Shown in pieces: positions 7,685 to 14,591 of a stretch of 16,542 nucleotides of DNA. Under the pieces are notes generated by a model. The model worked only from the letters and a program-made list of their open reading frames with translations. It did no database searches and was not told the origin of the DNA. The translations under genes and the position numbers were made by a program. Origin of the DNA: CAZEQD01 sp964514305 (GTDB lineage Bacteria; Acidobacteriota; Aminicenantia; Aminicenantales; Aminicenantaceae); NCBI GenBank assembly GCA_964514305.1, contig CAZEQD010000045.1:1-16542 (forward strand), in the 5' to 3' direction. Numbering within the stretch: position 1 is the first letter of the stretch; every line of letters begins with the position of its first letter.

Positions 7685-7727
7685 AGTATATTTAATTATA
7701 ATAAAATCAATTAGTTAAAAATATACT
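7685..7727. repeat. Inverted repeat AGTATATTT / AAATATACT
   Basis: Exact 9-bp arms at 7685-7693 and 7719-7727 are separated by 25 bp of AT-rich sequence. This is about -35 to -77 from the predicted sigma-54 start, in a zone where bending proteins or regulators often bind. AT-richness makes chance occurrence more likely. Confidence 0.4.
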
Positions 7728-7749
7728 CAGTAATTAAAATACCTCTTAA

Positions 7750-7785
7750 AAATTCAATTTTTTGGATAAATTCAATTTTTTGGAT
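7750..7785. repeat. Tandem duplication of an 18-bp dyad unit
   Basis: Two exact, adjacent copies of AAATTCAATTTTTTGGAT occur at 7750-7767 and 7768-7785. Each copy contains an imperfect dyad ATTCAA-TTTT-TTGGAT (one mismatched pair). The position is about -100 to -135 relative to the sigma-54 start, the usual zone for upstream activator sites. It could be an enhancer, or a simple repeat made by slippage. Confidence 0.7.
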
Positions 7786-7850
7786 AATACAACTTCTTAC
7801 TCTGGCTTAATCTACCTCTCTTTTCTCTTTCCCACCTCAAGTCTCGCTTA

Positions 7851-7865
7851 AGAACCGAGCGTTCT
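7851..7865. repeat. Dyad AGAAC-N5-GTTCT
   Basis: Exact 5-bp arms flank CGAGC, giving a GC-richer palindrome of operator size in AT-rich surroundings. It lies about 200 bp upstream of the sigma-54 start and about 195 bp upstream of the endonuclease Q gene, so it could serve either side. The regulator is unknown. Confidence 0.4.
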
Positions 7866-7884
7866 CTATACTAGCTATTCAGTC

Positions 7885-7920
7885 TATCATCAACTCTAAA
7901 AATCCCTTCTACTGATGATA
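7885..7920. repeat. Inverted repeat TATCATCA / TGATGATA
   Basis: Exact 8-bp arms at 7885-7892 and 7913-7920 are separated by 20 bp. It is a possible hairpin or paired binding site in the divergent intergenic region. No T-tract follows on the plus strand, so it is not a convincing terminator. Confidence 0.35.
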
Positions 7921-8015
7921 AAATTGGATATTTATTGTTAATTTTCTCATCAATTTTAATGAACATCAACTTTATAAAATTTTTAAAAAAATCAATCCAT
8001 CCGCTTAGTTTTCCC

Positions 8016-8044
8016 TTGAAAACTGCCTCTATATCTTTTAAACT
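8016..8044 (+). promoter_or_regulatory. Possible sigma-70 promoter for the endonuclease Q gene
   Basis: TTGAAA (8016-8021) and TAAACT (8039-8044) are 17 bp apart. The start would fall near 8051, only about nine nt before the ATG, which agrees with the absence of a Shine-Dalgarno sequence. Both boxes are imperfect and the region is AT-rich. Confidence 0.35.
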
Positions 8045-8059
8045 TTAGTTTAATTTACC

Positions 8060-9352
8060 ATGAAATTCGTCGCCGATCTTCATATTCACTCTAAATTCTC
8101 GCGAGCAACTTCGCGTGATATGATCCTTGATACCCTGGCTTACTGGGCAAAAATAAAAGGAATTCGCCTCTTAGCGACAGCCGATTTCACCCATCCAGAA
8201 TGGCTATTTCTTATTCGGGAAAAACTCCGGCCTGCCGGCAACGGCTTTTTCCGCCTAAAAAATATAATTCCGCCCGCTAATGATTATCTGAAAGGAATTA
8301 CCGTCTCTCCTGATGATGTGTTTTTCATTCTGTCAACAGAGATCAGCTTCATCTACTCCAAAAAAGGAAAGGTCAGAAAAATTCATCTTTTAACTATTGC
8401 CCCTGACTTTGCCTCAGTGGATAAACTGAACCGCAAGCTGGCCGGCTTAGGAAATCTTCGTTCTGATGGACGGCCTATTTTGGGACTGGATGCTAAAGTT
8501 TTTGTCAAAATTGTGGCTGATATTTGCCCCCAATGTGTAATCATTCCTTCTCATATTTGGACACCCTGGTTTTCTATTTTTGGGGCTAACTCAGGCTTTG
8601 ACTCCATCGAAGAATGCTTTGAAGAGATGACACCTTTTATCTTTGCCCTGGAAACAGGCCTTTCCTCAGATCCGGCTATGAACTGGCGCCTTTCCAGCTT
8701 AGATAAATATACTCTTGTCTCCAACTCTGATGCCCATTCGCCTTCCCGTATAGGGCGGGAGGCCAATGTCTTTGATACAGACTTCAGTTTCAAAGGACTG
8801 GTTGAAGCCCTAAAAAGCAAAGATCCTGATAAATTTCTTTATACCGTAGAATTTTTCCCCCAGGAAGGGAAATACCATTTTGATGGTCATCGAAAATGCG
8901 GTATTATTTTCTCTCCTCAGGAAACTATTCAGCATAGATACATTTGTCCCCGCTGCGGCAGGAAATTGACCATAGGAGTAATGCATAGAGTAGAAGAGCT
9001 GGCGGATCGCCAGCCTGGCGAGTCACCACTTCAAAAAATTCCATTTAAGAATCTTATTCCTCTTAATGAAATAATCGCTCAAGCCATCAATAAAACGGCT
9101 GAATGTAAGAGCGTCTGGGATATTTATTTTCACTTTATCCACGAGTTAGGCAATGAGCATCAAATTCTAACCGAAATCCCCATCCAAGACTTAGGACGGT
9201 TGACGCCACTTAAAGTAAGTGCTGGAGTAGATAGGATGAGAAAAGGCAAGTTAAAAATCATCCCTGGACATGACGGCTGTTACGGCCAAATAAGCCTCTT
9301 TGAGAGCGATGCCTCAGCCCAAGAAAGCGAACAGCAGCTGAAGCTATTTTAA
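8060..9352 (+). CDS. Endonuclease Q-type PHP-domain DNA repair nuclease
   Basis: This 430-residue protein matches the endonuclease Q family, which cuts DNA 5' of deaminated bases (uracil, hypoxanthine, xanthine) and abasic sites in alternative excision repair. The PHP metal-site motifs are all visible: DLHIH (6-10), TADFTHP (40-46), E94, H109, PSHIWTPW (163-170), E198 and SDAHS (223-227). A Cys/His cluster (HRKC at 277-280, CPRC at 296-299) forms the zinc-finger-like part of the family. The length is normal. The C terminus carries two peptides resembling bacterial sliding-clamp ligands, QISLF (410-414) and QLKLF (426-430, the last residues). The ATG is fixed by the DLHIH motif starting five residues later; no Shine-Dalgarno is present. 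EndoQ is best known from Thermococcales and occurs in only some bacteria, so lateral transfer is possible. Confidence 0.88.
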   Translation: MKFVADLHIHSKFSRATSRDMILDTLAYWAKIKGIRLLATADFTHPEWLFLIREKLRPAGNGFFRLKNIIPPANDYLKGITVSPDDVFFILSTEISFIYSKKGKVRKIHLLTIAPDFASVDKLNRKLAGLGNLRSDGRPILGLDAKVFVKIVADICPQCVIIPSHIWTPWFSIFGANSGFDSIEECFEEMTPFIFALETGLSSDPAMNWRLSSLDKYTLVSNSDAHSPSRIGREANVFDTDFSFKGLVEALKSKDPDKFLYTVEFFPQEGKYHFDGHRKCGIIFSPQETIQHRYICPRCGRKLTIGVMHRVEELADRQPGESPLQKIPFKNLIPLNEIIAQAINKTAECKSVWDIYFHFIHELGNEHQILTEIPIQDLGRLTPLKVSAGVDRMRKGKLKIIPGHDGCYGQISLFESDASAQESEQQLKLF

Positions 9353-9425
9353 ATATATAATTTAGATCAAATTATCTATTGCATTCCTAATTGCACTCAT
9401 TTTATAAAAGCAGAAACTTTAGATA

Positions 9426-11423
9426 ATGGCTTTAGGAAAAAAAGAATTTAACACTCATATTCGCTTGCCCCTTATGGCTGTAGCCGTAGGTTTGATTGCC
9501 GGTCTGGCTTCGGTGGCTTTCAAAATTATGATCCATTTCTTTCAAACCCAGTTTTGGCAAGCTCCCAATATTCTGGAAGCAGTCTCTTCCCAACGCTGGT
9601 ATCTGACCGTACTCATCCCGGCTGTGGGAGGGCTGCTGGTAGGTCCTTTAGTTTACTATGGAGCTCGCGAAGCCAAAGGCCATGGCGTTCCAGAAATCAT
9701 GGAAGCTTTAATTTTCCATGGGGGCCGCATTAGAAACCAGGTGGGAGTGGTTAAAGCCTTGGCTTCTTCCATCTGTATAGGCTCTGGCGGTTCCACGGGA
9801 AGAGAAGGCCCTATTGTCCAAATAAGTGCCAGCTTTGCTTCCACTTTGAGCCAGCTCTTCGGCATAAGCCAGCGGGAAATGCGAACTCTGGTAGCTGCTG
9901 GAGCCGGAGCTGGCATCGGAGCTACTTTTAATGCCCCCATCGCTGGGGCTCTGTTTGGAGTCGAAGTCATTCTGGGAGAATTTGGGGTCTTTTCCTTCAG
10001 CCCCATTATTATTGCTTCAGTAATTTCAACCTTAACCTCAAGGCTGATAATCGGCGACTTCGCTGCCTTTACGGTGCCCAAATACACCCTTATCTCTGTC
10101 TGGGAAATTGGACCCTATATCCTGCTGGGCGTCCTTAGCGGTTTGGTGGCCATAGCCTTTGTTGAGCTTCTTTATTTCCTCGAATATAAGTTCGATCATC
10201 TTCGTCTTCATCCCTTATTAAAGCCAGCTATTGGAGGGCTTATGGTCGGAGCCATAGGCCTTGGTTTCCCTCAAATATTTGGCGTAAGCTATGAAGCCAT
10301 GGATGCTTGTCTCCGCAACCAGATCGGCTTCTGGCTGGCCTTTGCTCTCATCCTGGCTAAAATCCTTGGAACCTCCCTCACCTTAGGCTCAGGAGGCTCA
10401 GGCGGGATATTTGCTCCTTCTCTCTTTATGGGGGCCATGACCGGAAATTTCATCGGCTCTATCTTTCACCATTACTTTCCCAGCGCTATTTCTTCCCCTG
10501 GTGCTTTCGCCTTAGTGGGCATGGGCGCGGTCACAGCCGCAGCTACTCACGCTCCAATTACAGCTATTGTCATCATCTTCGAATTAACCAACGATTACAA
10601 AATCATCCTGCCCTTGATGCTCTCCTGTATTATTGCTTCCTTGATTGCTGTCAGCCTCAAGGATGCCTCTATCTATACCATGAAACTTAAGCTTAAGGGT
10701 ATTCTTTTTAAAGAGGGAAGAGAACTAAATATTCTTCGCTCCCTTTATGTGAAAGATTTTATCAGCCAAGATTATCAAGTCTTCTACAACACCGAGCATG
10801 TAGGTCGCATTGTCGATCATGCCCTTGGAGGCAAACACTATTCTTTTCAGATTATAGATAAAAATAATAACTATGTAGGCTGCTTTTCCCTCAACCAACT
10901 CAAGAAATTAGTCCTCCAGAAGGATCTGCTTGATTCTTTCATTATTGCTCAGGATCTGGCTGTGCCTGGCATTTATCTCGATTACGAGAATAATCTAGAA
11001 AAAGCTATGGAAATTTTTGGCCGGGAAGATGTGGCTGAAATAGCTGTTGTCAAGAATCAAAAAATAATAGGAGTTATCAAAAGAAAAGATGTTATCGAAG
11101 CTTACAACCATGAAATTGCCAAAAAAGAAGCTACCTCAGGCTTGATAAGAAAGCTTAAATTCACTGACCAGACAAAAGCTTTCGATATTGGCCATGGTTA
11201 TACCATCATGGAAATAGAAGCTCCGCCAACCTTTTGGGATAAGACCTTAAAAGAATTAAATTTAAAAGCTCGCTACCGAATAGATGTCCTGCTTATAAAA
11301 AGAAAATATCCTCCTCAAACCATAACCATCCCCACAGCCCAAGAGAAAATAATAAAAGGGGACTTGTTGACTATTGCCGGCTTGGCCGGCCATATAGAAA
11401 AACTTATAAGCAATACAAAATAA
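9426..11423 (+). CDS. ClC-family anion transporter/channel with CBS pair and C-terminal TrkA-C (RCK_C) domain
   Basis: This 665-residue inner-membrane protein has a ClC membrane domain at about 15-420, with the signature segments GHGVP (85-89, corresponding to GSGIP), GREGP (125-129, external gating Glu E127), GIFAP (327-331, the GxFxP motif) and Y417 near the end (the pore Tyr). The Ser that coordinates the central chloride is replaced by His86. The residue aligned with the internal proton glutamate of E. coli ClcA (E203) is Val181, just after E180. Two CBS domains (about 440-560) follow, then a TrkA-C-like domain (about 580-662), implying control by a nucleotide or another cytoplasmic ligand. 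It lies 73 bp after the endonuclease Q gene, with no terminator between. The ATG lacks a Shine-Dalgarno; a weak TTGCAT-N18-TATAAA pair (9379-9408) would give a leader of about 11 nt. Confidence 0.9.
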   Translation: MALGKKEFNTHIRLPLMAVAVGLIAGLASVAFKIMIHFFQTQFWQAPNILEAVSSQRWYLTVLIPAVGGLLVGPLVYYGAREAKGHGVPEIMEALIFHGGRIRNQVGVVKALASSICIGSGGSTGREGPIVQISASFASTLSQLFGISQREMRTLVAAGAGAGIGATFNAPIAGALFGVEVILGEFGVFSFSPIIIASVISTLTSRLIIGDFAAFTVPKYTLISVWEIGPYILLGVLSGLVAIAFVELLYFLEYKFDHLRLHPLLKPAIGGLMVGAIGLGFPQIFGVSYEAMDACLRNQIGFWLAFALILAKILGTSLTLGSGGSGGIFAPSLFMGAMTGNFIGSIFHHYFPSAISSPGAFALVGMGAVTAAATHAPITAIVIIFELTNDYKIILPLMLSCIIASLIAVSLKDASIYTMKLKLKGILFKEGRELNILRSLYVKDFISQDYQVFYNTEHVGRIVDHALGGKHYSFQIIDKNNNYVGCFSLNQLKKLVLQKDLLDSFIIAQDLAVPGIYLDYENNLEKAMEIFGREDVAEIAVVKNQKIIGVIKRKDVIEAYNHEIAKKEATSGLIRKLKFTDQTKAFDIGHGYTIMEIEAPPTFWDKTLKELNLKARYRIDVLLIKRKYPPQTITIPTAQEKIIKGDLLTIAGLAGHIEKLISNTK

Positions 11424-11573
11424 ATAATAATCACCCTCTTAATCCCCATAAGTTATAATTAAAGAAGTAATTTTTAATACGATGTTCCTTTTTTCAACTT
11501 CAGACACCCATTATCGCCATGAACCTGAGCAGGTCAATGGCTTCTTGCCAAAGCTAAATAATCCAGCCTCTTC

Positions 11574-11602
11574 TTGACAACTATTTACCCAGGTTTTATA
11601 TT
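11574..11602 (+). promoter_or_regulatory. Sigma-70-type promoter for the bifunctional nuclease gene
   Basis: A perfect -35 box TTGACA (11574-11579), a 17-bp spacer and the -10 box TATATT (11597-11602, five of six) predict a start near 11609. A Shine-Dalgarno GAGGAG (11613-11618) and the ATG at 11625 follow in the right places. This is the best housekeeping promoter in the window, and it shows that the in-frame extension to 11574 is not translated. Confidence 0.8.
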
Positions 11603-11624
11603 AAAGTTAAGAGAGGAGAGAGCC

Positions 11625-12110
11625 ATGGAAATTGAAATGAAAATAAAGGGATTAGTAGTTGATCCTATTTCAAAAATGCCCATCGTCGTCCTTGAAGATG
11701 TCCACCACCAGCGTATGCTTCCTATATGGATCGGTGTCTTTGAAGCTAACGCCATTGCTCTCAGAATCGAAAATATAGCTACTCCTCGGCCAATGACCCA
11801 TGATCTTCTTAAAAATTTCCTGGATAAACTTAGTATTTCCATCGAAAAAATTGTGGTAAACGATGTCAGAGATAATACCTTCTACGCTTTAATTTACTGC
11901 CGCTATCAAGATCACAGTCTAATTATTGACTCCCGTCCTTCCGACGCTATAGCTCTAGCTTTAAGAATGAATTCGCCTATCTTTGTCGAGGAAGAAGTGG
12001 TCAAAAAAGCCCACAGCCTAAAATTTGAAGAAGACCTTGAGGATTCAGAGAAACTCAAGAAATGGCTGGAGAATCTAAAGCCTAAAGACTTCGGCAAATA
12101 TAAAATGTAA
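11625..12110 (+). CDS. Bifunctional nuclease (BFN/DUF151) family protein
   Basis: This is a cytoplasmic protein of 161 residues from the chosen start. The BFN/DUF151 domain covers about 5-130: KIKGLVVDP (6-14), LPIWIGVFEANAIAL (32-46), TPRPMTHDLL (53-62), and the family hallmark SRPSDAIALALR (103-114) followed by PIFVEEEV. Members bind or cleave nucleic acid in some species (plant BFN homologues), but the bacterial role is poorly defined. The last 30 residues are acidic/basic and helical. The frame is open back to a TTG/ATG region near 11574, but that extension covers the promoter. The ATG at 11625 has GGAG six nt upstream and begins directly with the domain, so the shorter form is preferred. 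It is a single-gene unit, convergent with lptFG. Confidence 0.9.
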   Translation: MEIEMKIKGLVVDPISKMPIVVLEDVHHQRMLPIWIGVFEANAIALRIENIATPRPMTHDLLKNFLDKLSISIEKIVVNDVRDNTFYALIYCRYQDHSLIIDSRPSDAIALALRMNSPIFVEEEVVKKAHSLKFEEDLEDSEKLKKWLENLKPKDFGKYKM

Positions 12111-12152
12111 CCCTTCTTCTTCTTGCTCTTTACTTCTCACCTTTTAGGCTTT

Positions 12153-14495
12153 TTAAGTCCTTAAAGTGAAAATCAAGTAAATAGCTATAAGGCTGAATAT
12201 TAGATCTGGACTCCAGGCTGCTAAAAAAGCATTTAAATAGCTGACATCCCCTAAGCTTTTAAAGAGGCCTATGGCGCCCCAGTAGACAGCGGCAATTGCC
12301 AGACTTAAACCTATCCCGACTAAGGCCCCTTTTTTACCCATAGAAAAAGCAAAAGGGATTCCGAGCAGAGTCATAATTAAACTGGCCAAAGGAAAAGAGA
12401 GTTTATAATTTAAAGCTACTTTAAACTTAGCTGTGGCAAAACCCATCTTCTCCACATCTCTCGTATAACGGCGAAGCTCCTGGTAGCTCATTTGATCTGG
12501 TTCTTTCCATTCTTTTAAAAAATAGCTCTTCTCTTCTACCGGGGATAACTTAAGTTCCGAGCTTTTTTTATATTTTAGAGGAAAGCCCTGCTTAAATTCC
12601 CGCAGCCAGCAGTTAATAAGATCGAGCTGGTGATCTTCTAAAACTCCTTTTTCAGAGTAAATCCGCCTCTTTAGAAACCAAGAAGAAAGATCGATATCGT
12701 AGATTGAAAGCTGACTAAAAACAGAGCGTTCTGGATCGAAATAATTGTAATTATAAATTCTATTCTTTTCCTGATTTAAAACCCAGCGTCGATCCAAATA
12801 GCCATAGCTTCGAGGAGGGACATCGTTTATTTTATTCCAGACCTCCTCGGCTCTCTTGTTGGCATAAGGAAGAACTCTTTCTTGAAGGTAGAAAGAACAG
12901 AAGCTGGCCACAATGCCCATTAATATAACCGGTATAATAATTCGATACAAACTAAGACCACAAGCTTTCATGGCTGTTATTTCATTGGATTTAGTTAAGA
13001 GCCCCAATGATAAAAGGGTAGCCGTGAGGGCAGCTACAGGCAGGATATAGTGGATGAACCCTGGAATATTATACCGAATAAATTCAAGCAACATCCAAAT
13101 CGGTTTGTTATGTTCATAAACATTATCAATCCGTTCAAAAAAAGTGATAATGATTAAAATTAAAAGAAGAGTAAGAAAAACGAGAGTGAAAATAAGTAAA
13201 TATTTACGGAGTAAGTAGCGGTCCAAGATATTAGGGAAACGGAGGGAGAGGCGAGGGCCTTTGCCAGCTGCCTTCTTTTGGGGAAAAGAAAAAGGATTCT
13301 TCATTCTCAGGTTCTTAAGAAAAGATAACCATGAAAAGAGAGCTTTTTCTTGTAAAGCTTTAGTGAATAAATAAAGCCCCACTCCGGCCAGAATAATATT
13401 AGGACCCCACATACCAACCCAGGCTGATATTTGGCCCTCCATGGCCATCTTTTCTCCTGCAGTAATCAAAACATAATAAATTAAAATAATAGCCAAACTT
13501 ATAGTAAACCCACTGGTTCGACCGCCTTTGCGGGTGTAAGCTCCAAGAGGAAGGCCTAAGAAAGCAAAGACTAAACAGGCAAAGGAAAGAGCAAATTTCT
13601 TATGAATTTCGACCCAATGAGAAATATAATTTCTTTTTGTTTGTTGAATAATTAACTTATTTTCTTCGTTATCTGGCTTAACTTTTAAGTCTCTTCTGAG
13701 GAGGCTAAGATCTTGAATGAGCTCTTTAATATCCTTTTCTCTAACTCTCTTTTTTTTATAAAGCGAAGGAAAAAGGCTTTCCACATTTATCTCCTCATCA
13801 AGTTTTTTAAAAGTTGTTATACTATATTTCTCTGGATCATCTTCAGGATAAGAATGAACTGTTCCCTCAGATAGTTCCATAATAGCCCTTTTCTTTTTAG
13901 GATAAAAATTGAGCCTTCCCTTCCTGGCCAGGATTACCTTTGGTTCTTTACGGTTGCGGCTAAGGTAGAGGAAAATATTTTGCCAGTTTTTATCAGGAGA
14001 AATGTCTTGAATAAATATAATTATATTGGGAATTGATTCATTAAATTCCCGGGGATTAATTTCAAGCTGAACCTTAGCCAGCACTGACTGAGATAAAGTC
14101 TGGACCCATTTGTAATTGGCCCGGGGAGCAAGGTAAAGAGTTAAAAAAGAAGTCAGCAGCCAGCCTACCAAAGAAAATATAAATATCGGCCGCAACAATC
14201 TTTTATAACTTATGCCCAAGGTTTTAAAGGCCATTATTTCCGAATCAGAAGAAAGGCGGCTTAGGCCCCCCAGAACGCCCATTAAGACAGACATGGGCAG
14301 AGTAAAAGCAATAATCGAAGGGATAAGATAGATAAGAATGTTCAGGGTCGTTTCAAAAGGAACACCTTTGGTTATAAATATTTCTGAAAGAAGAAGAATC
14401 TCATTCATTAAAAAGACAAAAGTGGTAATAAGAAGACCAAGGAAAAAAGGAGGGATTAATTCTTTGATTAAGTAGCGGTCAAATAATTTAAACAC
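12153..14495 (-). CDS. LptF-LptG fusion, LPS-export ABC transporter permease
   Basis: This 780-residue protein contains two complete YjgP/YjgQ permeases in one chain. The LptF-like half (about 1-385) starts LFDRYLIKEL and has the LptB-contact segment SEIMAFKTLGIS (85-96), a periplasmic beta-rich part (about 140-260) and transmembrane helices to about 380. A basic linker (about 392-420) follows. The LptG-like half (about 421-780) starts ILDRYLLRKYL and has NEITAMKACGLS (504-515), a second beta-rich part (about 560-660) and closing helices. With LptB it should extract LPS from the inner membrane and pass it to LptC/LptA; the usual separate subunits are about 360 residues each. The start is GTG (14493-14495), with an in-frame TAA four codons upstream and no Shine-Dalgarno. 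The gene lies downstream of groESL beyond a terminator, and converges on the BFN gene with a 42-bp gap. Confidence 0.9.
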   Translation of the reverse strand: MFKLFDRYLIKELIPPFFLGLLITTFVFLMNEILLLSEIFITKGVPFETTLNILIYLIPSIIAFTLPMSVLMGVLGGLSRLSSDSEIMAFKTLGISYKRLLRPIFIFSLVGWLLTSFLTLYLAPRANYKWVQTLSQSVLAKVQLEINPREFNESIPNIIIFIQDISPDKNWQNIFLYLSRNRKEPKVILARKGRLNFYPKKKRAIMELSEGTVHSYPEDDPEKYSITTFKKLDEEINVESLFPSLYKKKRVREKDIKELIQDLSLLRRDLKVKPDNEENKLIIQQTKRNYISHWVEIHKKFALSFACLVFAFLGLPLGAYTRKGGRTSGFTISLAIILIYYVLITAGEKMAMEGQISAWVGMWGPNIILAGVGLYLFTKALQEKALFSWLSFLKNLRMKNPFSFPQKKAAGKGPRLSLRFPNILDRYLLRKYLLIFTLVFLTLLLILIIITFFERIDNVYEHNKPIWMLLEFIRYNIPGFIHYILPVAALTATLLSLGLLTKSNEITAMKACGLSLYRIIIPVILMGIVASFCSFYLQERVLPYANKRAEEVWNKINDVPPRSYGYLDRRWVLNQEKNRIYNYNYFDPERSVFSQLSIYDIDLSSWFLKRRIYSEKGVLEDHQLDLINCWLREFKQGFPLKYKKSSELKLSPVEEKSYFLKEWKEPDQMSYQELRRYTRDVEKMGFATAKFKVALNYKLSFPLASLIMTLLGIPFAFSMGKKGALVGIGLSLAIAAVYWGAIGLFKSLGDVSYLNAFLAAWSPDLIFSLIAIYLIFTLRT

Positions 14496-14503
14496 ATCAG
14501 TAA

Positions 14504-14512
14504 TTTATACCA
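14504..14512 (-). promoter_or_regulatory. Possible extended -10 promoter for lptFG
   Basis: The minus strand reads TGGTATAAA, an extended -10 (TGn plus TATAAA, five of six). No -35 box is evident 17 bp upstream, where the groEL terminator T-tract lies. The predicted start is within about two nt of the GTG codon, so the mRNA could be leaderless. Confidence 0.35.
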
Positions 14513-14523
14513 TAGAAGAGGCA

Positions 14524-14562
14524 TAAAAAAAAGAAAGGCCTCAAGCTTAAAGCCTGAGGCCT
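14524..14562 (-). terminator. Rho-independent terminator of groESL
   Basis: The hairpin lies at 14536-14562, with 8-bp arms AGGCCTCA/TGAGGCCT, one mismatch, then GCT/AGC around a TAA loop. On the minus strand it is followed by TTTCTTTTTTTT (14535-14524). It lies 29 nt after the groEL stop codon. A shorter T-rich stretch on the other side could also let it act on plus-strand transcripts, although no gene ends there. Confidence 0.9.
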
Positions 14563-14591
14563 AACTTTTTGTTTTATCTAGCTTTTTCTGC

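Larger units (their letters stand above)
7504..8059. other. Divergent, AT-rich regulatory intergenic region (556 bp)
   Basis: This is the only long gene-free stretch of the window. It separates the minus-strand envelope operon from the plus-strand endonuclease Q gene. Going rightward it contains the receptor leader, the sigma-54 promoter, the 9-bp inverted repeat, the tandem 18-bp dyads, two further dyads and a weak sigma-70-like promoter. No tRNA, small protein or transposon end was recognised. Confidence 0.8.

Noticed and set aside
7913..7960. Repeated CATCA/TGATG words in the divergent region as a CRISPR-like or iteron array
   Set aside because: The words are short, irregularly spaced and few; no repeat-spacer pattern or origin feature (DnaA boxes, dnaN neighbour) is seen.
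11482..11577. Short open frame of 31 codons (MFLFSTSDTHYRHE...) before the nuclease gene
   Set aside because: It has no ribosome-binding site and no recognised family, and is short enough to occur by chance; a gene remnant is possible but unsupported.
11574..11624. N-terminal extension of the bifunctional nuclease frame back to 11574
   Set aside because: It overlaps a TTGACA-17-TATATT promoter, has no ribosome-binding site, and the family domain begins right after the ATG at 11625.
12111..12170. Possible bidirectional terminator between the convergent nuclease and lptFG genes
   Set aside because: Only imperfect AT-rich pairing (TCAC...GTGA, CTTT...AAAG) with bulges is present and no clear T-tract follows, so it is not reported as a terminator.
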